From Scandinavium sp036409475 (GTDB taxonomy: Bacteria; Pseudomonadota; Gammaproteobacteria; Enterobacterales; Enterobacteriaceae), in the NCBI RefSeq assembly GCF_036409475.1, contig NZ_JAYRCK010000026.1:1-64000 (forward strand): 64,000 bases of DNA, in the 5' to 3' direction. The notes under the pieces were generated by a model that saw only the letters and a list, made by a program, of their open reading frames with translations, was not told the DNA's origin and searched no databases. Shown piece after piece: positions 1 through 7,727 of the stretch. The translations under genes were made by a program, and so were the position numbers. Position 1 is the first letter of the stretch. Every line of letters starts with the position of its first letter.

Positions 1-702
1 AATAAATATCCTCCGGCATAGCCGGAGGTTTTTCATATGCGCCTATAAGGCTCTGTCACCAGCAGCGCCCTAACAGGCGCATCACGATCTGACATTTGCA
101 TCTATGGATTACTTACGGCCCGTAAACGGGCTACCCGGATAGGGGATCGACAACTGCTCACCCATTTTATCCTCTTCCAGTTGGTGCTTTATGTATTCCT
201 GTATCCTGGTCGTATTTTTTCCAACCGTATCAACGTAATACCCTCGGCACCAAAACTCCCTGTTACGGTATTTGAACTTCAAATCCCCAAATTGCTCATA
301 AAGCATCAGGCTACTCTTGCCCTTCAGGTACCCCATAAAAGCCGATACACTCATTTTCGGCGGGATCTCCAGAAGCATGTGGATGTGATCCACACAACAT
401 TCCGCTTCAAGAATATTCACGTTTTTCCATTCGCACAGCTTTCTTAAGATACTGCCTATCGCTTTGCGTTTTTCACCGTAGAACACCTGTCTTCGGTACT
501 TCGGCGCAAAAACTATGTGATATTTACAGTTCCATCGGGTGTGCGCTAAGCTCTTTTCGTCCCTCATTGGGACCCCCTTTTGATTTCTTGTTGAATGTTT
601 GCAGTTGCCAGACCGCAACCTGTTTTAACAAATCAAAAGGGGTTTTTAGAACCGACTCAAAGCTGAAAGCTTTACTGAACCCCCAGCCTAGCTGGGGGTT
701 TT
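1..702 (-). mobile_element. IS200 insertion sequence (IS200/IS605 family)
   Basis: A near-complete IS200 copy read on the minus strand. It contains tnpA, a right-end hairpin (CCTCCGGC/GCCGGAGG at 11-29) and a left-end hairpin (AACCCCCAGC/GCTGGGGGTT, 678-700). A further inverted repeat (572-585 with 630-642) pairs the tnpA ribosome-binding region with upstream leader, as known for IS200 translational repression. There are no terminal inverted repeats, as expected for this family. The element abuts the duplicated ssrA terminator at the island's left end. The right end of IS200 lies at or a few bases from the window edge, so its outer boundary is approximate. Confidence 0.93.
109..567 (-). CDS. 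tnpA: IS200 transposase TnpA
   Basis: This 152-residue protein is a Y1 (HUH) single-strand transposase that moves IS200 as ssDNA. Its length equals that of canonical IS200 TnpA. The HUH motif is visible as HIH in VDHIHMLLEIP (about residue 60), and the catalytic tyrosine lies in the YYVDTVGKN region near residue 120-125. The start MRDEKSLAHT was chosen because it follows an AGGGGGT ribosome-binding site; a longer reading frame to 618 lacks one. The gene looks intact, so the element may be active. Its leader forms a hairpin that covers the start region, and an antisense RNA (art200) is known for this element in Salmonella but was not demonstrated here. Confidence 0.95.
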   Translation of the reverse strand: MRDEKSLAHTRWNCKYHIVFAPKYRRQVFYGEKRKAIGSILRKLCEWKNVNILEAECCVDHIHMLLEIPPKMSVSAFMGYLKGKSSLMLYEQFGDLKFKYRNREFWCRGYYVDTVGKNTTRIQEYIKHQLEEDKMGEQLSIPYPGSPFTGRK

Positions 703-708
703 CTGTGC

Positions 709-803
709 ACAAAAAAGCCCGCAGGGCTTACGCCGTGCGGGCTTTCAGGACTTCGTCTCAGGTTCTGGTGACCATCAACCAAGAATTTTGGTGGGCTGGC
801 GGA
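709..803. other. Distal island attachment site: degenerate copy of ssrA 3' end plus terminator
   Basis: Positions 709-803 repeat the sequence found at 44646-44743 in the same order and orientation. A terminator hairpin (AAAGCCCGC/GCGGGCTTT) comes first, then a spacer that matches the ssrA trailer (GGACTTC, TCTGGT, ATCA, AGAATTTTGGTGG), then GCTGGCGG, which matches the last bases of ssrA. The copy has diverged and the ssrA-like part ends after about 17 bases. This is the expected duplicate left when an element integrates into the 3' end of ssrA, so it marks the island's left boundary. Confidence 0.75.
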
Positions 804-865
804 GTCTGAATTGGTCATGCAATCTATTGATTTTAAAAAGAGTAGTATCAGTTCAGTTTTTCTTT

Positions 866-888
866 GGTGCCTAAAGAGGTGCCTAAAA
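866..888 (+). repeat. Direct repeat pair, probable integrase/excisionase arm site (left)
   Basis: GGTGCCTAA occurs twice with a 12-base period (starting at 866 and 878), just inside the left attachment site. The same pair with the same period occurs at 44574-44594, just inside the right end. Matching arm-type sites on both flanks fit a P4-like integrase. Confidence 0.55.
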
Positions 889-933
889 ATTTTACCACTC
901 TAATTTTCTCTCCCTACGACCAAAGCCGGGAGA

Positions 934-1785
934 TTAATTAGTTCTTGATGGTAGCGCCTCTGGGTAGTGTTTCGCAATTATGTCATTAATCTTGCCAACC
1001 AGATCTGGACGCTTGAAAGTAATGTGCCCGCTTCCCTTCTGGAAGTAGCGTATCGAAACGTACTCGTCTTCGAAAACGGAGGAATGTTGTTTGCTGATAT
1101 GGGAATCCAGTCTTACTGCAAGATCGTTGCGATTCTCTGGAACAGGTTTACCATCCAGTAGATTCAACATCCTATCCAGATCAGATAACTGCTCACGTCT
1201 GCGGCCATGACGGAAATGAAATCCCCAGCGGTCATACTGAACCAGCCCTTCGACGATGATCTTCTTTCCGAACTTACAGGGGCTGTTGCTCTTGTAATCC
1301 CAGCTTAAGCCTTTAAACACGTTGATGATCCCACGCTCAAATACCTCTGCTTTGCTCATATGTAGTTGCTCAAAGGTGCTGAGGATATTCTCTTCACTGA
1401 TGGCAGGGATGTCGTCTTTCTCCAGGCTGTTGTACCACTGGTCACGCGCTTGTGCGTCCATCAATGAAATCATGCCGGATTTCTTCATCAAATCACGCCA
1501 GATACCGCGATCGATATTGCGGGTAATGACTTTCATCGCCGTTTCTGATTTTTCCATCAGCCAGCAACCGCAGCGAAAATCCTGCTTCATAGCCCAGTCC
1601 AGGGCGGTTTTGCCACCGATACTCAGGGTTAGCGTCGAGATATCTGCAAGCTGATGAATGAGGATTTCTATCAGACTCAAGGCAGCATTACGCCCGGTGA
1701 CGATGCGCTCAATGCTGGTGGAGCTAATGATTCCAGTATGCTCAGTCAAAACTTCGGGTTCGTGGTGAGGTTGTATGTCAGACAT
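934..1785 (-). CDS. DUF4942 domain protein
   Basis: This 283-residue protein belongs to the DUF4942 family, recognised from memory by its sequence and its place as the last gene of the RadC-DUF987-CbeA-CbtA-DUF5983-DUF957 operon found in CP4-type prophage islands. The motif GLVQYDRWGFHFRHGRRREQLSDL (residues about 185-210) is characteristic. The start MSDIQPHHEP was chosen because AAAGGA lies 6-7 bases upstream; an in-frame start at 1827 has no ribosome-binding site. Its molecular role is unknown. It is the gene nearest the left attachment site. Confidence 0.8.
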   Translation of the reverse strand: MSDIQPHHEPEVLTEHTGIISSTSIERIVTGRNAALSLIEILIHQLADISTLTLSIGGKTALDWAMKQDFRCGCWLMEKSETAMKVITRNIDRGIWRDLMKKSGMISLMDAQARDQWYNSLEKDDIPAISEENILSTFEQLHMSKAEVFERGIINVFKGLSWDYKSNSPCKFGKKIIVEGLVQYDRWGFHFRHGRRREQLSDLDRMLNLLDGKPVPENRNDLAVRLDSHISKQHSSVFEDEYVSIRYFQKGSGHITFKRPDLVGKINDIIAKHYPEALPSRTN

Positions 1786-1873
1786 TTGTTTTTCCTTTAT
1801 ACAGGTCGCATAAAAGCAAAACGCCAACCGGTGAGGGCTGGCGCTTATGCGGTTGAGGTGTTGGTGGTGGAGA

Positions 1874-2074
1874 TCACTGCGTGCCGGATTTGTGCAGCAG
1901 CTGGAGGTGACGCAGATCCCTTACATCGTGGAGAGCCTGTTCCACGCAAGGCAGTAAATCAGCGGATTGGGTTTGGTCTTTGTCGCTATCGAAAATCAGG
2001 CTGGTTTCACAGTCGATATTGTCCTGTAGCCAGTCGATAAGGATCTGCAGCCCTTGCTCAGTGGTTAGCGTCAT
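1874..2074 (-). CDS. DUF957 family small protein
   Basis: This 66-residue acidic protein starts MTLTTEQGLQILIDWLQDNI and matches DUF957 proteins that lie downstream of cbtA in enterobacterial islands. It has no signal peptide or membrane segment. It lies 33 bases downstream of the DUF5983 gene and 88 bases upstream of the DUF4942 gene on the same strand, so cotranscription is likely. Function is unknown. Confidence 0.75.
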   Translation of the reverse strand: MTLTTEQGLQILIDWLQDNIDCETSLIFDSDKDQTQSADLLPCVEQALHDVRDLRHLQLLHKSGTQ

Positions 2075-2107
2075 GGTGTTACCGTGGAGAAATTGGGTAG
2101 ATGGAGT

Positions 2108-2599
2108 TCACCAGTCGAAAGTGACGAAGCCTGGCAGGATCTCTGCGAAGGCATCAAGGTGAATGCAGGTGAGCCCGTAACGGCGTATCAACGTGACAAC
2201 CAGCTTCCGACAGGGTTTTGAAAGCCCACGGCGCTTCAGTTGCAGCACCGGAAAGGCCCACGCATCCAGACGGATCAGATAGCCAGAGCCGGTGTAGTGG
2301 ATCCATTCCGCGTCGTCATACGGCTGGTGCGGTTGTGAAAGCGTGCGTAGCAGCATGTTGTCTTCTTCGGTGATATGGGCGGTGCTGCACTGAATACCGT
2401 TGAATCTCGCTGCTGCAGGTAATGGATCTGCAATGACGATTTCACCCGGTTCATCAGCAATCGCCAGCGAGTAGCCATTTTCATTGGCGATATCGATAAG
2501 TTTCTCTATTTCAACGCCATCGACTTCAACTGCAATTTTTCCCATATTGAGCGCGAGAACGTTGATACCGTCAGCCTCAACATTGATTGATATTTTCAT
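2108..2599 (-). CDS. DUF5983 family protein
   Basis: A 163-residue protein. The middle part (CSTAHITEEDNMLLRTL, about residues 78-94) and the C-terminal part (YTGSGYLIRLDAWAFPVL and the ending PGFVTFDW) match DUF5983 proteins that accompany CbtA toxins. An AGGGACAACA leader precedes the ATG. It lies 24 bases downstream of the CbtA-type gene, so the two are likely on one transcript. No catalytic motif is evident and the function is unknown. Confidence 0.78.
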   Translation of the reverse strand: MKISINVEADGINVLALNMGKIAVEVDGVEIEKLIDIANENGYSLAIADEPGEIVIADPLPAAARFNGIQCSTAHITEEDNMLLRTLSQPHQPYDDAEWIHYTGSGYLIRLDAWAFPVLQLKRRGLSKPCRKLVVTLIRRYGLTCIHLDAFAEILPGFVTFDW

Positions 2600-2623
2600 T
2601 GTTGTCCCTTAGTGGTTGTTTCC

Positions 2624-2986
2624 CTAACTGCGAAGACCGGCGGTAACGCTGGTCACGGCTTTATAGCTGCTGCGCTTCATCAGACCGGTTGCCCTGCGGG
2701 CGCGAAGAATGTCGATACTGCTGATAAACGGTGACTGCTCCATGACAGTGAATCCACTGCGGTCAGTGCGTACCAGGTCGTATTCTTCAACCAGAGAATT
2801 GACGGCATCGCAAAGTGATATCCCGGCTTCAATCTGGTCCAGAATGACGTTTTCATCGCTTAACGGCGTGTCGTTGAGGGTAAGGCCATAATGCTGCTCC
2901 AGCAGATGGGTCAGGAGTAACTGCCAGATTTCGACAGGCGACGGGCAGGGGTAATCCGCCCGTGAGGGTGATAAGAGTGATTGCAT
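2624..2986 (-). CDS. cbtA: CbtA/YeeV/YpjF-type toxin of a type IV toxin-antitoxin pair
   Basis: This 120-residue protein resembles E. coli CbtA (YeeV), YkfI and YpjF: CPSPVEIWQLLLTHLLEQHY, then GLTLNDTPLSDENVI, DAVNSLVEEYDLVRTDR and DILRARRATGL. The family inhibits growth by binding FtsZ and MreB and blocking their polymerisation. It lies 45 bases downstream of the CbeA-type antitoxin, as in E. coli. The C-terminal tail (after residue about 108) differs from the E. coli proteins. Family assignment is firm; toxicity here is inferred. Confidence 0.9.
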   Translation of the reverse strand: MQSLLSPSRADYPCPSPVEIWQLLLTHLLEQHYGLTLNDTPLSDENVILDQIEAGISLCDAVNSLVEEYDLVRTDRSGFTVMEQSPFISSIDILRARRATGLMKRSSYKAVTSVTAGLRS

Positions 2987-3031
2987 AGGCTGGTTTCTCT
3001 CTGAGAGTAAATTTGATACCCAGGGTTCAGG

Positions 3032-3397
3032 CTACAGCGATGATGGTTTGCCGGGATAAATCGCGAGATAAACATACCCACAGGAGCCGAGTGTATCGGC
3101 TTCACAGGTTAGCCCGTTGTGGTAGAGCGTGACGCAGTGCGAGTGGTGAGGGTTAAGCTCCTCGCTGGTTAGCATCAGCTCAAGTTGCTTCATCATGAGC
3201 GGAAATGCCTGGTCGAGGCGTATTGCATCATCGTCGGTGAACGCCCCGCTGAATCCCGCGCGGTCAGCCAAATAATGCAGACGGTTATCTTCCTGCACCA
3301 GACGAGCACCAAAGCAGGGCGTTATATTGCGTTTTAATCCCCATTGCATACAAGGGATGTCCTCCGGTGGTTTACCGGATAAATGTTGCGATTGCAT
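3032..3397 (-). CDS. cbeA: CbeA/YeeU/YfjZ-type antitoxin
   Basis: This 121-residue protein has the family core WGLKRNITPCFGARLVQEDN, LHYLADRAGF, QAFPLMMKQLELML and CEADTLGSCGYVYLAIYP. In E. coli the protein counteracts CbtA indirectly by stabilising the MreB and FtsZ filaments that the toxin targets (type IV antitoxin). The start follows AAGGAATACACA. The gene lies 30 bases downstream of DUF987 and directly upstream of the toxin, the standard order. Confidence 0.92.
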   Translation of the reverse strand: MQSQHLSGKPPEDIPCMQWGLKRNITPCFGARLVQEDNRLHYLADRAGFSGAFTDDDAIRLDQAFPLMMKQLELMLTSEELNPHHSHCVTLYHNGLTCEADTLGSCGYVYLAIYPGKPSSL

Positions 3398-3427
3398 TGT
3401 GTATTCCTTAACTAGATGAAGAGATTA

Positions 3428-3649
3428 TTAATTGAGCGTGACGCTACGCAGTACCACATACGGACCATTGCGGTCCTGACGGCGTTCAGCAAAGACGGCC
3501 AGTACACCAGTAATGTCCTGTACCTCACGACCGGCGTAATGGCAGATACTGCCGCTCCATTTGTATTTGCCAGTGCAGTAGCGAAAGAGGCGGGAGCCCG
3601 GATATTTGCGGTAAATAGTCATCGCCTGGCGTTTACTGATGATTTTCAC
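3428..3649 (-). CDS. DUF987 family protein (YeeT/YpjJ/YkfH-like)
   Basis: A 73-residue protein matching the E. coli YeeT/YpjJ/YkfH family: MKIISKRQAM at the N terminus, RLFRYCTGKYKW, GREVQDITGVLAVFAERRQD and the ending VLRSVTLN. Its ATG overlaps the stop codon of the preceding 94-codon gene by four bases, indicating translational coupling. Function is unknown; it is a constant neighbour of cbeA and cbtA. Confidence 0.88.
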   Translation of the reverse strand: MKIISKRQAMTIYRKYPGSRLFRYCTGKYKWSGSICHYAGREVQDITGVLAVFAERRQDRNGPYVVLRSVTLN

Positions 3650-3930
3650 GATGGCAGTACCTCCGGGTAGTCACCTCTGACGAGGACATCAATGATATCG
3701 TTCCAGCACCACTCTTCATCATCAGGGACGGGAAGTGTGAGTTGCCAGAGCGGTACGTTCAGAATGCCTGCCAGTCTTTCGCCGGTTTCTGCAACGGATT
3801 TATCCCCGCTGGCATAATCCGAACAAAGCAGGCATTTACCAAAGACATAAACAGCATCATCGCCGTTATCCAGCAGAATGAGGGTTATACTGCGCTCAAA
3901 TGTTGCCTGATGGTCCTGAGCCACTGTCAT
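3646..3930 (-). CDS. Unrecognised 94-residue protein within the radC-DUF987 operon
   Basis: I do not recognise this family. The ORF encodes a 94-residue acidic protein (MTVAQDHQATFERSITLILL...) without signal peptide or membrane span. It contains a pair of cysteines (GKCLLCSDYAS, about residues 32-42) and a Trp-rich acidic stretch (DDEEWCWNDIIDVLV). Its start overlaps the stop of the RadC-like gene by four bases (ATGA), and its stop overlaps the DUF987 start by four bases. Such tight coupling on both sides argues that it is a real gene. It is absent from the E. coli K-12 CP4 operons as I remember them. Confidence 0.7.
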   Translation of the reverse strand: MTVAQDHQATFERSITLILLDNGDDAVYVFGKCLLCSDYASGDKSVAETGERLAGILNVPLWQLTLPVPDDEEWCWNDIIDVLVRGDYPEVLPS

Positions 3931-4445
3931 AACCAGCCCCGTTCTGCGAAGGACACAATGTCGTGACTGCCGGTCACGAAATGGTCCAGTACCCGCACAT
4001 CAACCAGCGCGAGAGCCTGTTGCAGTTTCTCCGTCATTCTGCGGTCCGACTGACTGGGTTCAGCCAGTCCGCTGGGATGGTTATGTGCCAGTGCGACGGC
4101 GGCAGCATTATGCTTCAGGGCAGATTTCACCACTTCGCGGGGATGGACTCCAACACTGTTGATAGTCCCGGAGAACAGGGTTTCATGGGTAATCAGGCGA
4201 TGCTGGTTATCGAGATACAGGACCATAAACACCTCCCGCTCCATCCCGGACAGTTGCAGACGCAGCCAGTCACGGGCAGCAGTACTGGAGTTGAAGGTCA
4301 CACCCGGCTGGCGCAGATAGTTATCCAGCAGGCGGATTGCACGTTTAATGGTGCGTTGTGCGGTAAGCGAAATGGTCGGAAACGTGCTGGTGGGCGAGGA
4401 GAAAGGAAACATGTCGAGCTGAACGGGTTTGGCATAAGTACGCAT
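3927..4445 (-). CDS. RadC-like JAMM/MPN domain protein (YfjY/YeeS/YkfG-like)
   Basis: This 172-residue protein carries the RadC-type JAB domain. The metal-binding motif reads HNHPSGLAEPSQSD (about residues 121-134), preceded by a conserved glutamate region (GMEREVFMVLYLD). Island-borne RadC homologues (YeeS, YkfG, YfjY) have no proven role in repair. The start MRTYAKPVQL follows GGAGGCGCG, an excellent ribosome-binding site; an upstream in-frame start at 4487 lies inside ardB. It lies 11 bases downstream of the ArdB gene. Confidence 0.9.
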   Translation of the reverse strand: MRTYAKPVQLDMFPFSSPTSTFPTISLTAQRTIKRAIRLLDNYLRQPGVTFNSSTAARDWLRLQLSGMEREVFMVLYLDNQHRLITHETLFSGTINSVGVHPREVVKSALKHNAAAVALAHNHPSGLAEPSQSDRRMTEKLQQALALVDVRVLDHFVTGSHDIVSFAERGWL

Positions 4446-4456
4446 CGCGCCTCCGC

Positions 4457-4927
4457 TCAGTCGATGATGTGCATAATGGCACTGCACTCTGCGTGACTGA
4501 GCGCATAATCACGTAGACGGTAGTAGTGCTCCGTCATCGCATCACATTCGGTGCGCATCGCGTGATGGCTGTATTCTATCAGACAGGCTGCGATACCTGC
4601 CGCTTCCGCACTTAGCTCTGTCCTGTTGCCATTCATGCTGTTAAACAACGTCCATTTCTCATCATCGTCAGACTCTGGGGCCATAAATGCGCCTCCGTTG
4701 CTGAGCGTATAGAAACGCCAGATGCCACCGTGATAATCGGCACACAGGCGGTCCATCCAGGCGAAGATGCGTGGCTCCAGTATCAGCCACTGTGGGATGT
4801 CGCCAAAGTGCTGCGGCCAGAACATGATGCGGTTTTCATCGGCAACTGGTGTTGCTGTAATACGATTCGGATCTGCAATCGAAACAGATGCGTCTGGAGT
4901 AAAGAGCGACTGGGTACTATTAGTCAT
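4457..4927 (-). CDS. ArdB/KlcA-type antirestriction protein (YfjX-like)
   Basis: This 156-residue protein matches the ArdB/KlcA family, which protects incoming DNA from type I restriction without being a DNA mimic. Conserved blocks include FWPQHFGDIPQWLILEPRIF, GGIWRFYTLSNGGAFMAPE, SAEAAGIAACLIEYSHHAM and HYYRLRDYALSH. The start MTNSTQSL was chosen because AGGAA lies seven bases upstream. It is interesting that the same island encodes a HsdMS modification pair: this gene could protect the element on entry into hosts with other type I systems. Confidence 0.9.
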   Translation of the reverse strand: MTNSTQSLFTPDASVSIADPNRITATPVADENRIMFWPQHFGDIPQWLILEPRIFAWMDRLCADYHGGIWRFYTLSNGGAFMAPESDDDEKWTLFNSMNGNRTELSAEAAGIAACLIEYSHHAMRTECDAMTEHYYRLRDYALSHAECSAIMHIID

Positions 4928-5015
4928 AACAAATTTCCTGAAAAATAAGGGGATTAATCGGTGATTGATGTGAGATGAGGACTGACTGCAGAAGCGATAA
5001 TTGAATTGCGTGTTT

Positions 5016-5849
5016 TCAGGCGGCTCTGGCACCCCGAAAGAGTTCCAGCATGTTCTCGGTCATCACCCACAGCGCCCGGTTGAGCTTCACATCACCGTCG
5101 ATACCAGTGACGGCTCGGGTACGGCTACTGCGCCCTTTGGCATTGCGTCCTGACAATCCGCCTTTTATTAAATTCTCTTGTACCCGTTGATAAACCGTCC
5201 ACAGGTCATCGCTGTAATCTTCCCGGCGACGTGGGGTCAGCAACTGCGATACTGTTACTGGCTGGTGGTCCTGACCGAAGCGGTACTCAAGCGCTGCATT
5301 TGCCAGTGCATACTGTGCAGGTGGTGGCAGTGCCAGCGACTGCATCGCATCACGCTTTTCTTCAACGCGGTCAAACACGCCCAGGACTTCGTAAGCGCCT
5401 TCAATCACGTTCTCCACCACATTGCCCCTGTGTGGAACACGCACTTCGCCAAACGACTGCCCGCAGACGAGCCCATTGGTGCAGACACCACGAAAGAGCC
5501 CCGGCAGCATCTGATAGCTTGATGAACCGTCATGAGAGTTAAGAAGTATGATTTCAGGCACCTGCTGACCCGCAATCTGACCGGTGCGACGTAAACGCAG
5601 CATATGCTTGGTGTGCTCGCGCTTGCTATGGTCACGCACGCGGGTCTGACAGGCGAAGAAGGGCTGAAATCCTTCGCGTTGCAGATTCTCAAGAACGGTA
5701 ATCGTCGGTATGTGGGTGTATCGCTCTGAGCGCGATTCGTGTTTGTCGCTACCGAAGACGCTGGGGACGACGTTCATCAGTTCATCATGAGTTAAAGGGC
5801 GGTCACGACGTATCTGGTTAATGCGGCCAAAACGAGAGGCTAAACGCAT
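5016..5849 (-). CDS. yfjQ: DUF932/DUF945 family protein, YfjQ/YafZ-like
   Basis: This 277-residue protein is clearly similar to E. coli YfjQ and YafZ: MRLASRFGRINQIRRDRPL at the start, PTITVLENLQREGFQPFFAC, HTKHMLRLRRTGQIAGQQVP, ILLNSHDGSSSYQMLPGLFR, NGLVCGQSFGEVRVPH and NRALWVMTENMLEL. The family is common on plasmids and islands and often sits with antirestriction genes; its function is unknown. The start follows AGGAGTATCCC. An 88-base gap separates its stop from the ardB start codon. Confidence 0.9.
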   Translation of the reverse strand: MRLASRFGRINQIRRDRPLTHDELMNVVPSVFGSDKHESRSERYTHIPTITVLENLQREGFQPFFACQTRVRDHSKREHTKHMLRLRRTGQIAGQQVPEIILLNSHDGSSSYQMLPGLFRGVCTNGLVCGQSFGEVRVPHRGNVVENVIEGAYEVLGVFDRVEEKRDAMQSLALPPPAQYALANAALEYRFGQDHQPVTVSQLLTPRRREDYSDDLWTVYQRVQENLIKGGLSGRNAKGRSSRTRAVTGIDGDVKLNRALWVMTENMLELFRGARAA

Positions 5850-5942
5850 GGGATACTCCTTTCGATTGATATAAAACAAAAAGGCCACGCTCCCGGAGGA
5901 ACGCAGCCTGTTTATGTGAAGGTGATTGTTACTGGTGGTTTA

Positions 5943-6194
5943 CTAAGCGTTGGTGTTCGATAGATCGCGAGGACGACCATCGCTGGCGATAAACTTATTC
6001 AGCCAGTAGCCTGCGTTTGATTCAAAATTCCATGCTCTCCAGACCATCATTCCTTCATCGTTGCGGATAACTAAACGAAAATGAGTTGATTGGTCGTCTT
6101 CGATGGTGACGTTGGTATAAACCTCTGCAACAGCAGTTGCCTGTTCACGAGTAAAAGGACCTGAAGGTAAAGGTCCTGTGATGGGGATATTCAT
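5943..6194 (-). CDS. DUF905 family protein (YkfF-like)
   Basis: This 83-residue protein matches the DUF905 family (E. coli YkfF/YeeX-neighbour type): GPFTREQATAVAEVYTNVTI, EDDQSTHFRLVIRNDEG and MVWRAWNFESNAGYWLNKFI. The start MNIPITGPLP follows GGAG twelve bases upstream; a frame extension to 6221 is possible but has no ribosome-binding site. It is the first gene of the minus-strand accessory operon that continues through the DUF4942 gene. Function is unknown. Confidence 0.85.
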   Translation of the reverse strand: MNIPITGPLPSGPFTREQATAVAEVYTNVTIEDDQSTHFRLVIRNDEGMMVWRAWNFESNAGYWLNKFIASDGRPRDLSNTNA

Positions 6195-6597
6195 GTCGTT
6201 ATTTCTCCGATAACTACTCAAAGTTGATATTGAGTTAAATAGTGGTTATTTATTCATCGGGGTGATATAGATTTGAGATAGTCTATAAATTAATGCATCT
6301 ATATTATGTGGAAATAACTTTCGCCCAAATTTAATTAAGATGTTAAGTGATGTGTTGATTCGATATATTGATGTTATCTGGCTTTGTGGCCATGCGGTCA
6401 AGTCTCAGGCAGTATTAAATAGTATTGGATAGGTAATATTTGTTTTATAAGTAATAACAATGCTCATATCTGTTATACACTAAGATACATCAATGTTAAA
6501 TAAAACCAATAACAACTATTCATGGATTGATTTATTACATGTCAGTGAAAGTGAAACTTATGGATAAAATTATAACGCATAATAAAGGTGATGCCTG
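6195..6597. other. AT-rich divergent intergenic region
   Basis: About 400 bases between the DUF905 gene (minus) and the Gp2-like gene (plus). It is AT-rich and should hold the divergent promoters of the accessory operon and of the Gp2-like gene. I see no ORF, tRNA or convincing repeat in it. Confidence 0.5.
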
Positions 6598-7236
6598 ATG
6601 AACTACTCGTATCTAACTGAGGAAAAATTAAATCATATGACGGCTAAGTGGGGAGAGCTTCATGCAGAATATATTCTTAGGGCTGAGGAAACTATTAACA
6701 AGGCTAGGAGGGAATATTCCAGATTACTAGCAATACGAATTGATCTTAGATTCCCATTAAAGAGTGCTGATGCTATTAAAATGGATCGAGAAGTTATCAC
6801 TCGCACGATAAAATCACTAAACAAGAAAATATGTGCTGATAGTAAGCGTAAGAAGAAAAGAGGTTTGCAGGTTTATCCTTGCAGGGTTCGTTTTATCTGG
6901 GTCAGAGAGTTTAAACAGAGTGACAATAGCAAAAAACATTATCATGTATTACTTTTGCTGAATAAAGATGCCTACTATCACCCTGGAGACTTTAGCAAGA
7001 AGAATACTCTTTCGTACATGATTAAATCAGCATGGGCTAGTGCAATTGGAATTTCTTATGAGGATGCTGAAGGATTAGTTGAATTTCCTGCTAATGGTTG
7101 TTACTGGATCAAGCGCAATGGTGAAGATGAACTTAAGACATTTGATGCTGTGATGTTTCGTACATCTTATTTCGCTAAGATGGCAACTAAAGTCTATGGA
7201 GATGGTGAACGTAATTTTGGTTGTAGTCAGGGTTAG
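6598..7236 (+). CDS. Inovirus-type Gp2 / YagK-YfjJ domain protein (putative rolling-circle replication protein)
   Basis: This 212-residue protein matches the YagK/YfjJ C-terminal (DUF3296, inovirus Gp2) family. Family features visible are a basic stretch KRKKKRGLQVYPCRVRFIWVRE, the motif KKHYHVLLLLNKDAYYHPG (around residues 117-135) and an aromatic C-terminal block. HYH resembles the His-hydrophobic-His motif of HUH nucleases, consistent with a replication-initiation role in filamentous phages and satellites. An upstream GGTGATGCCTG provides a moderate ribosome-binding site. Homologues are constant in P4-like islands, where a function has not been shown. Confidence 0.85.
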   Translation: MNYSYLTEEKLNHMTAKWGELHAEYILRAEETINKARREYSRLLAIRIDLRFPLKSADAIKMDREVITRTIKSLNKKICADSKRKKKRGLQVYPCRVRFIWVREFKQSDNSKKHYHVLLLLNKDAYYHPGDFSKKNTLSYMIKSAWASAIGISYEDAEGLVEFPANGCYWIKRNGEDELKTFDAVMFRTSYFAKMATKVYGDGERNFGCSQG

Positions 7237-7274
7237 AATTATTTACTGATGCCGGGAAAGGAGAGGGAGTAATC

Positions 7275-7412
7275 ATGAATAATAAATCGGCCAATATAAA
7301 GCCCTCTGAGCAATTTAATGATTCAGATGAGCAATCTACCGAACCGAGAAAGAAAGTCGCTTACAGAGCGTTACAGTTCGTTTTAGACTGGGTTTTTATG
7401 ATATTCCCCTAA
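7275..7412 (+). CDS. Small 45-residue ORF with strong ribosome-binding site
   Basis: A short ORF (MNNKSANIKPSEQF... to ...WVFMIFP) begins eight bases after GGAGAGGGAGT, one of the best ribosome-binding sites in this part of the window. The product is polar and acidic in the first half, with a basic centre and a short hydrophobic C terminus (LQFVLDWVFMIFP). It lies 38 bases downstream of the Gp2-like gene on the same strand. I do not recognise it. Confidence 0.5.
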   Translation: MNNKSANIKPSEQFNDSDEQSTEPRKKVAYRALQFVLDWVFMIFP

Positions 7413-7727
7413 CGTATGCTTTAATTAAGGAGTAATTGTTGTTTTCATTATTATAGAGGTTGTTATTTAGCAGAGAATCCAGGTGTTAATATGATTTTTA
7501 AATAAATATATTTCTGAGTTTATATTTATTAACTTAATGGAGTAATGTGTCTCGAAGGCATTATAAGCGTTGCTATCATTTATTCGATGAATCTATCGAC
7601 TGTTTCGATTAAATCGCACAGGGAGCTTTACAGCGTGTTTTAGAGCGCATTTAAATAGTGTTCTTATAAAACAGGAATGGGATTGCATTTATTTCTGAAA
7701 TAAAACATTAAATATTCGAGATTAATA
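7413..7727. other. AT-rich intergenic region
   Basis: About 315 bases between the 45-codon ORF and the second Gp2-like gene. It is AT-rich (for example the run around 7490-7540). I see no gene; it likely holds a promoter for the second Gp2-like gene. Confidence 0.4.

Noticed and set aside
709..803. Second tmRNA or tRNA gene at the left end
   Set aside because: Only the last 17 or so bases of ssrA and its terminator are present; no acceptor 5' strand or tag frame exists.
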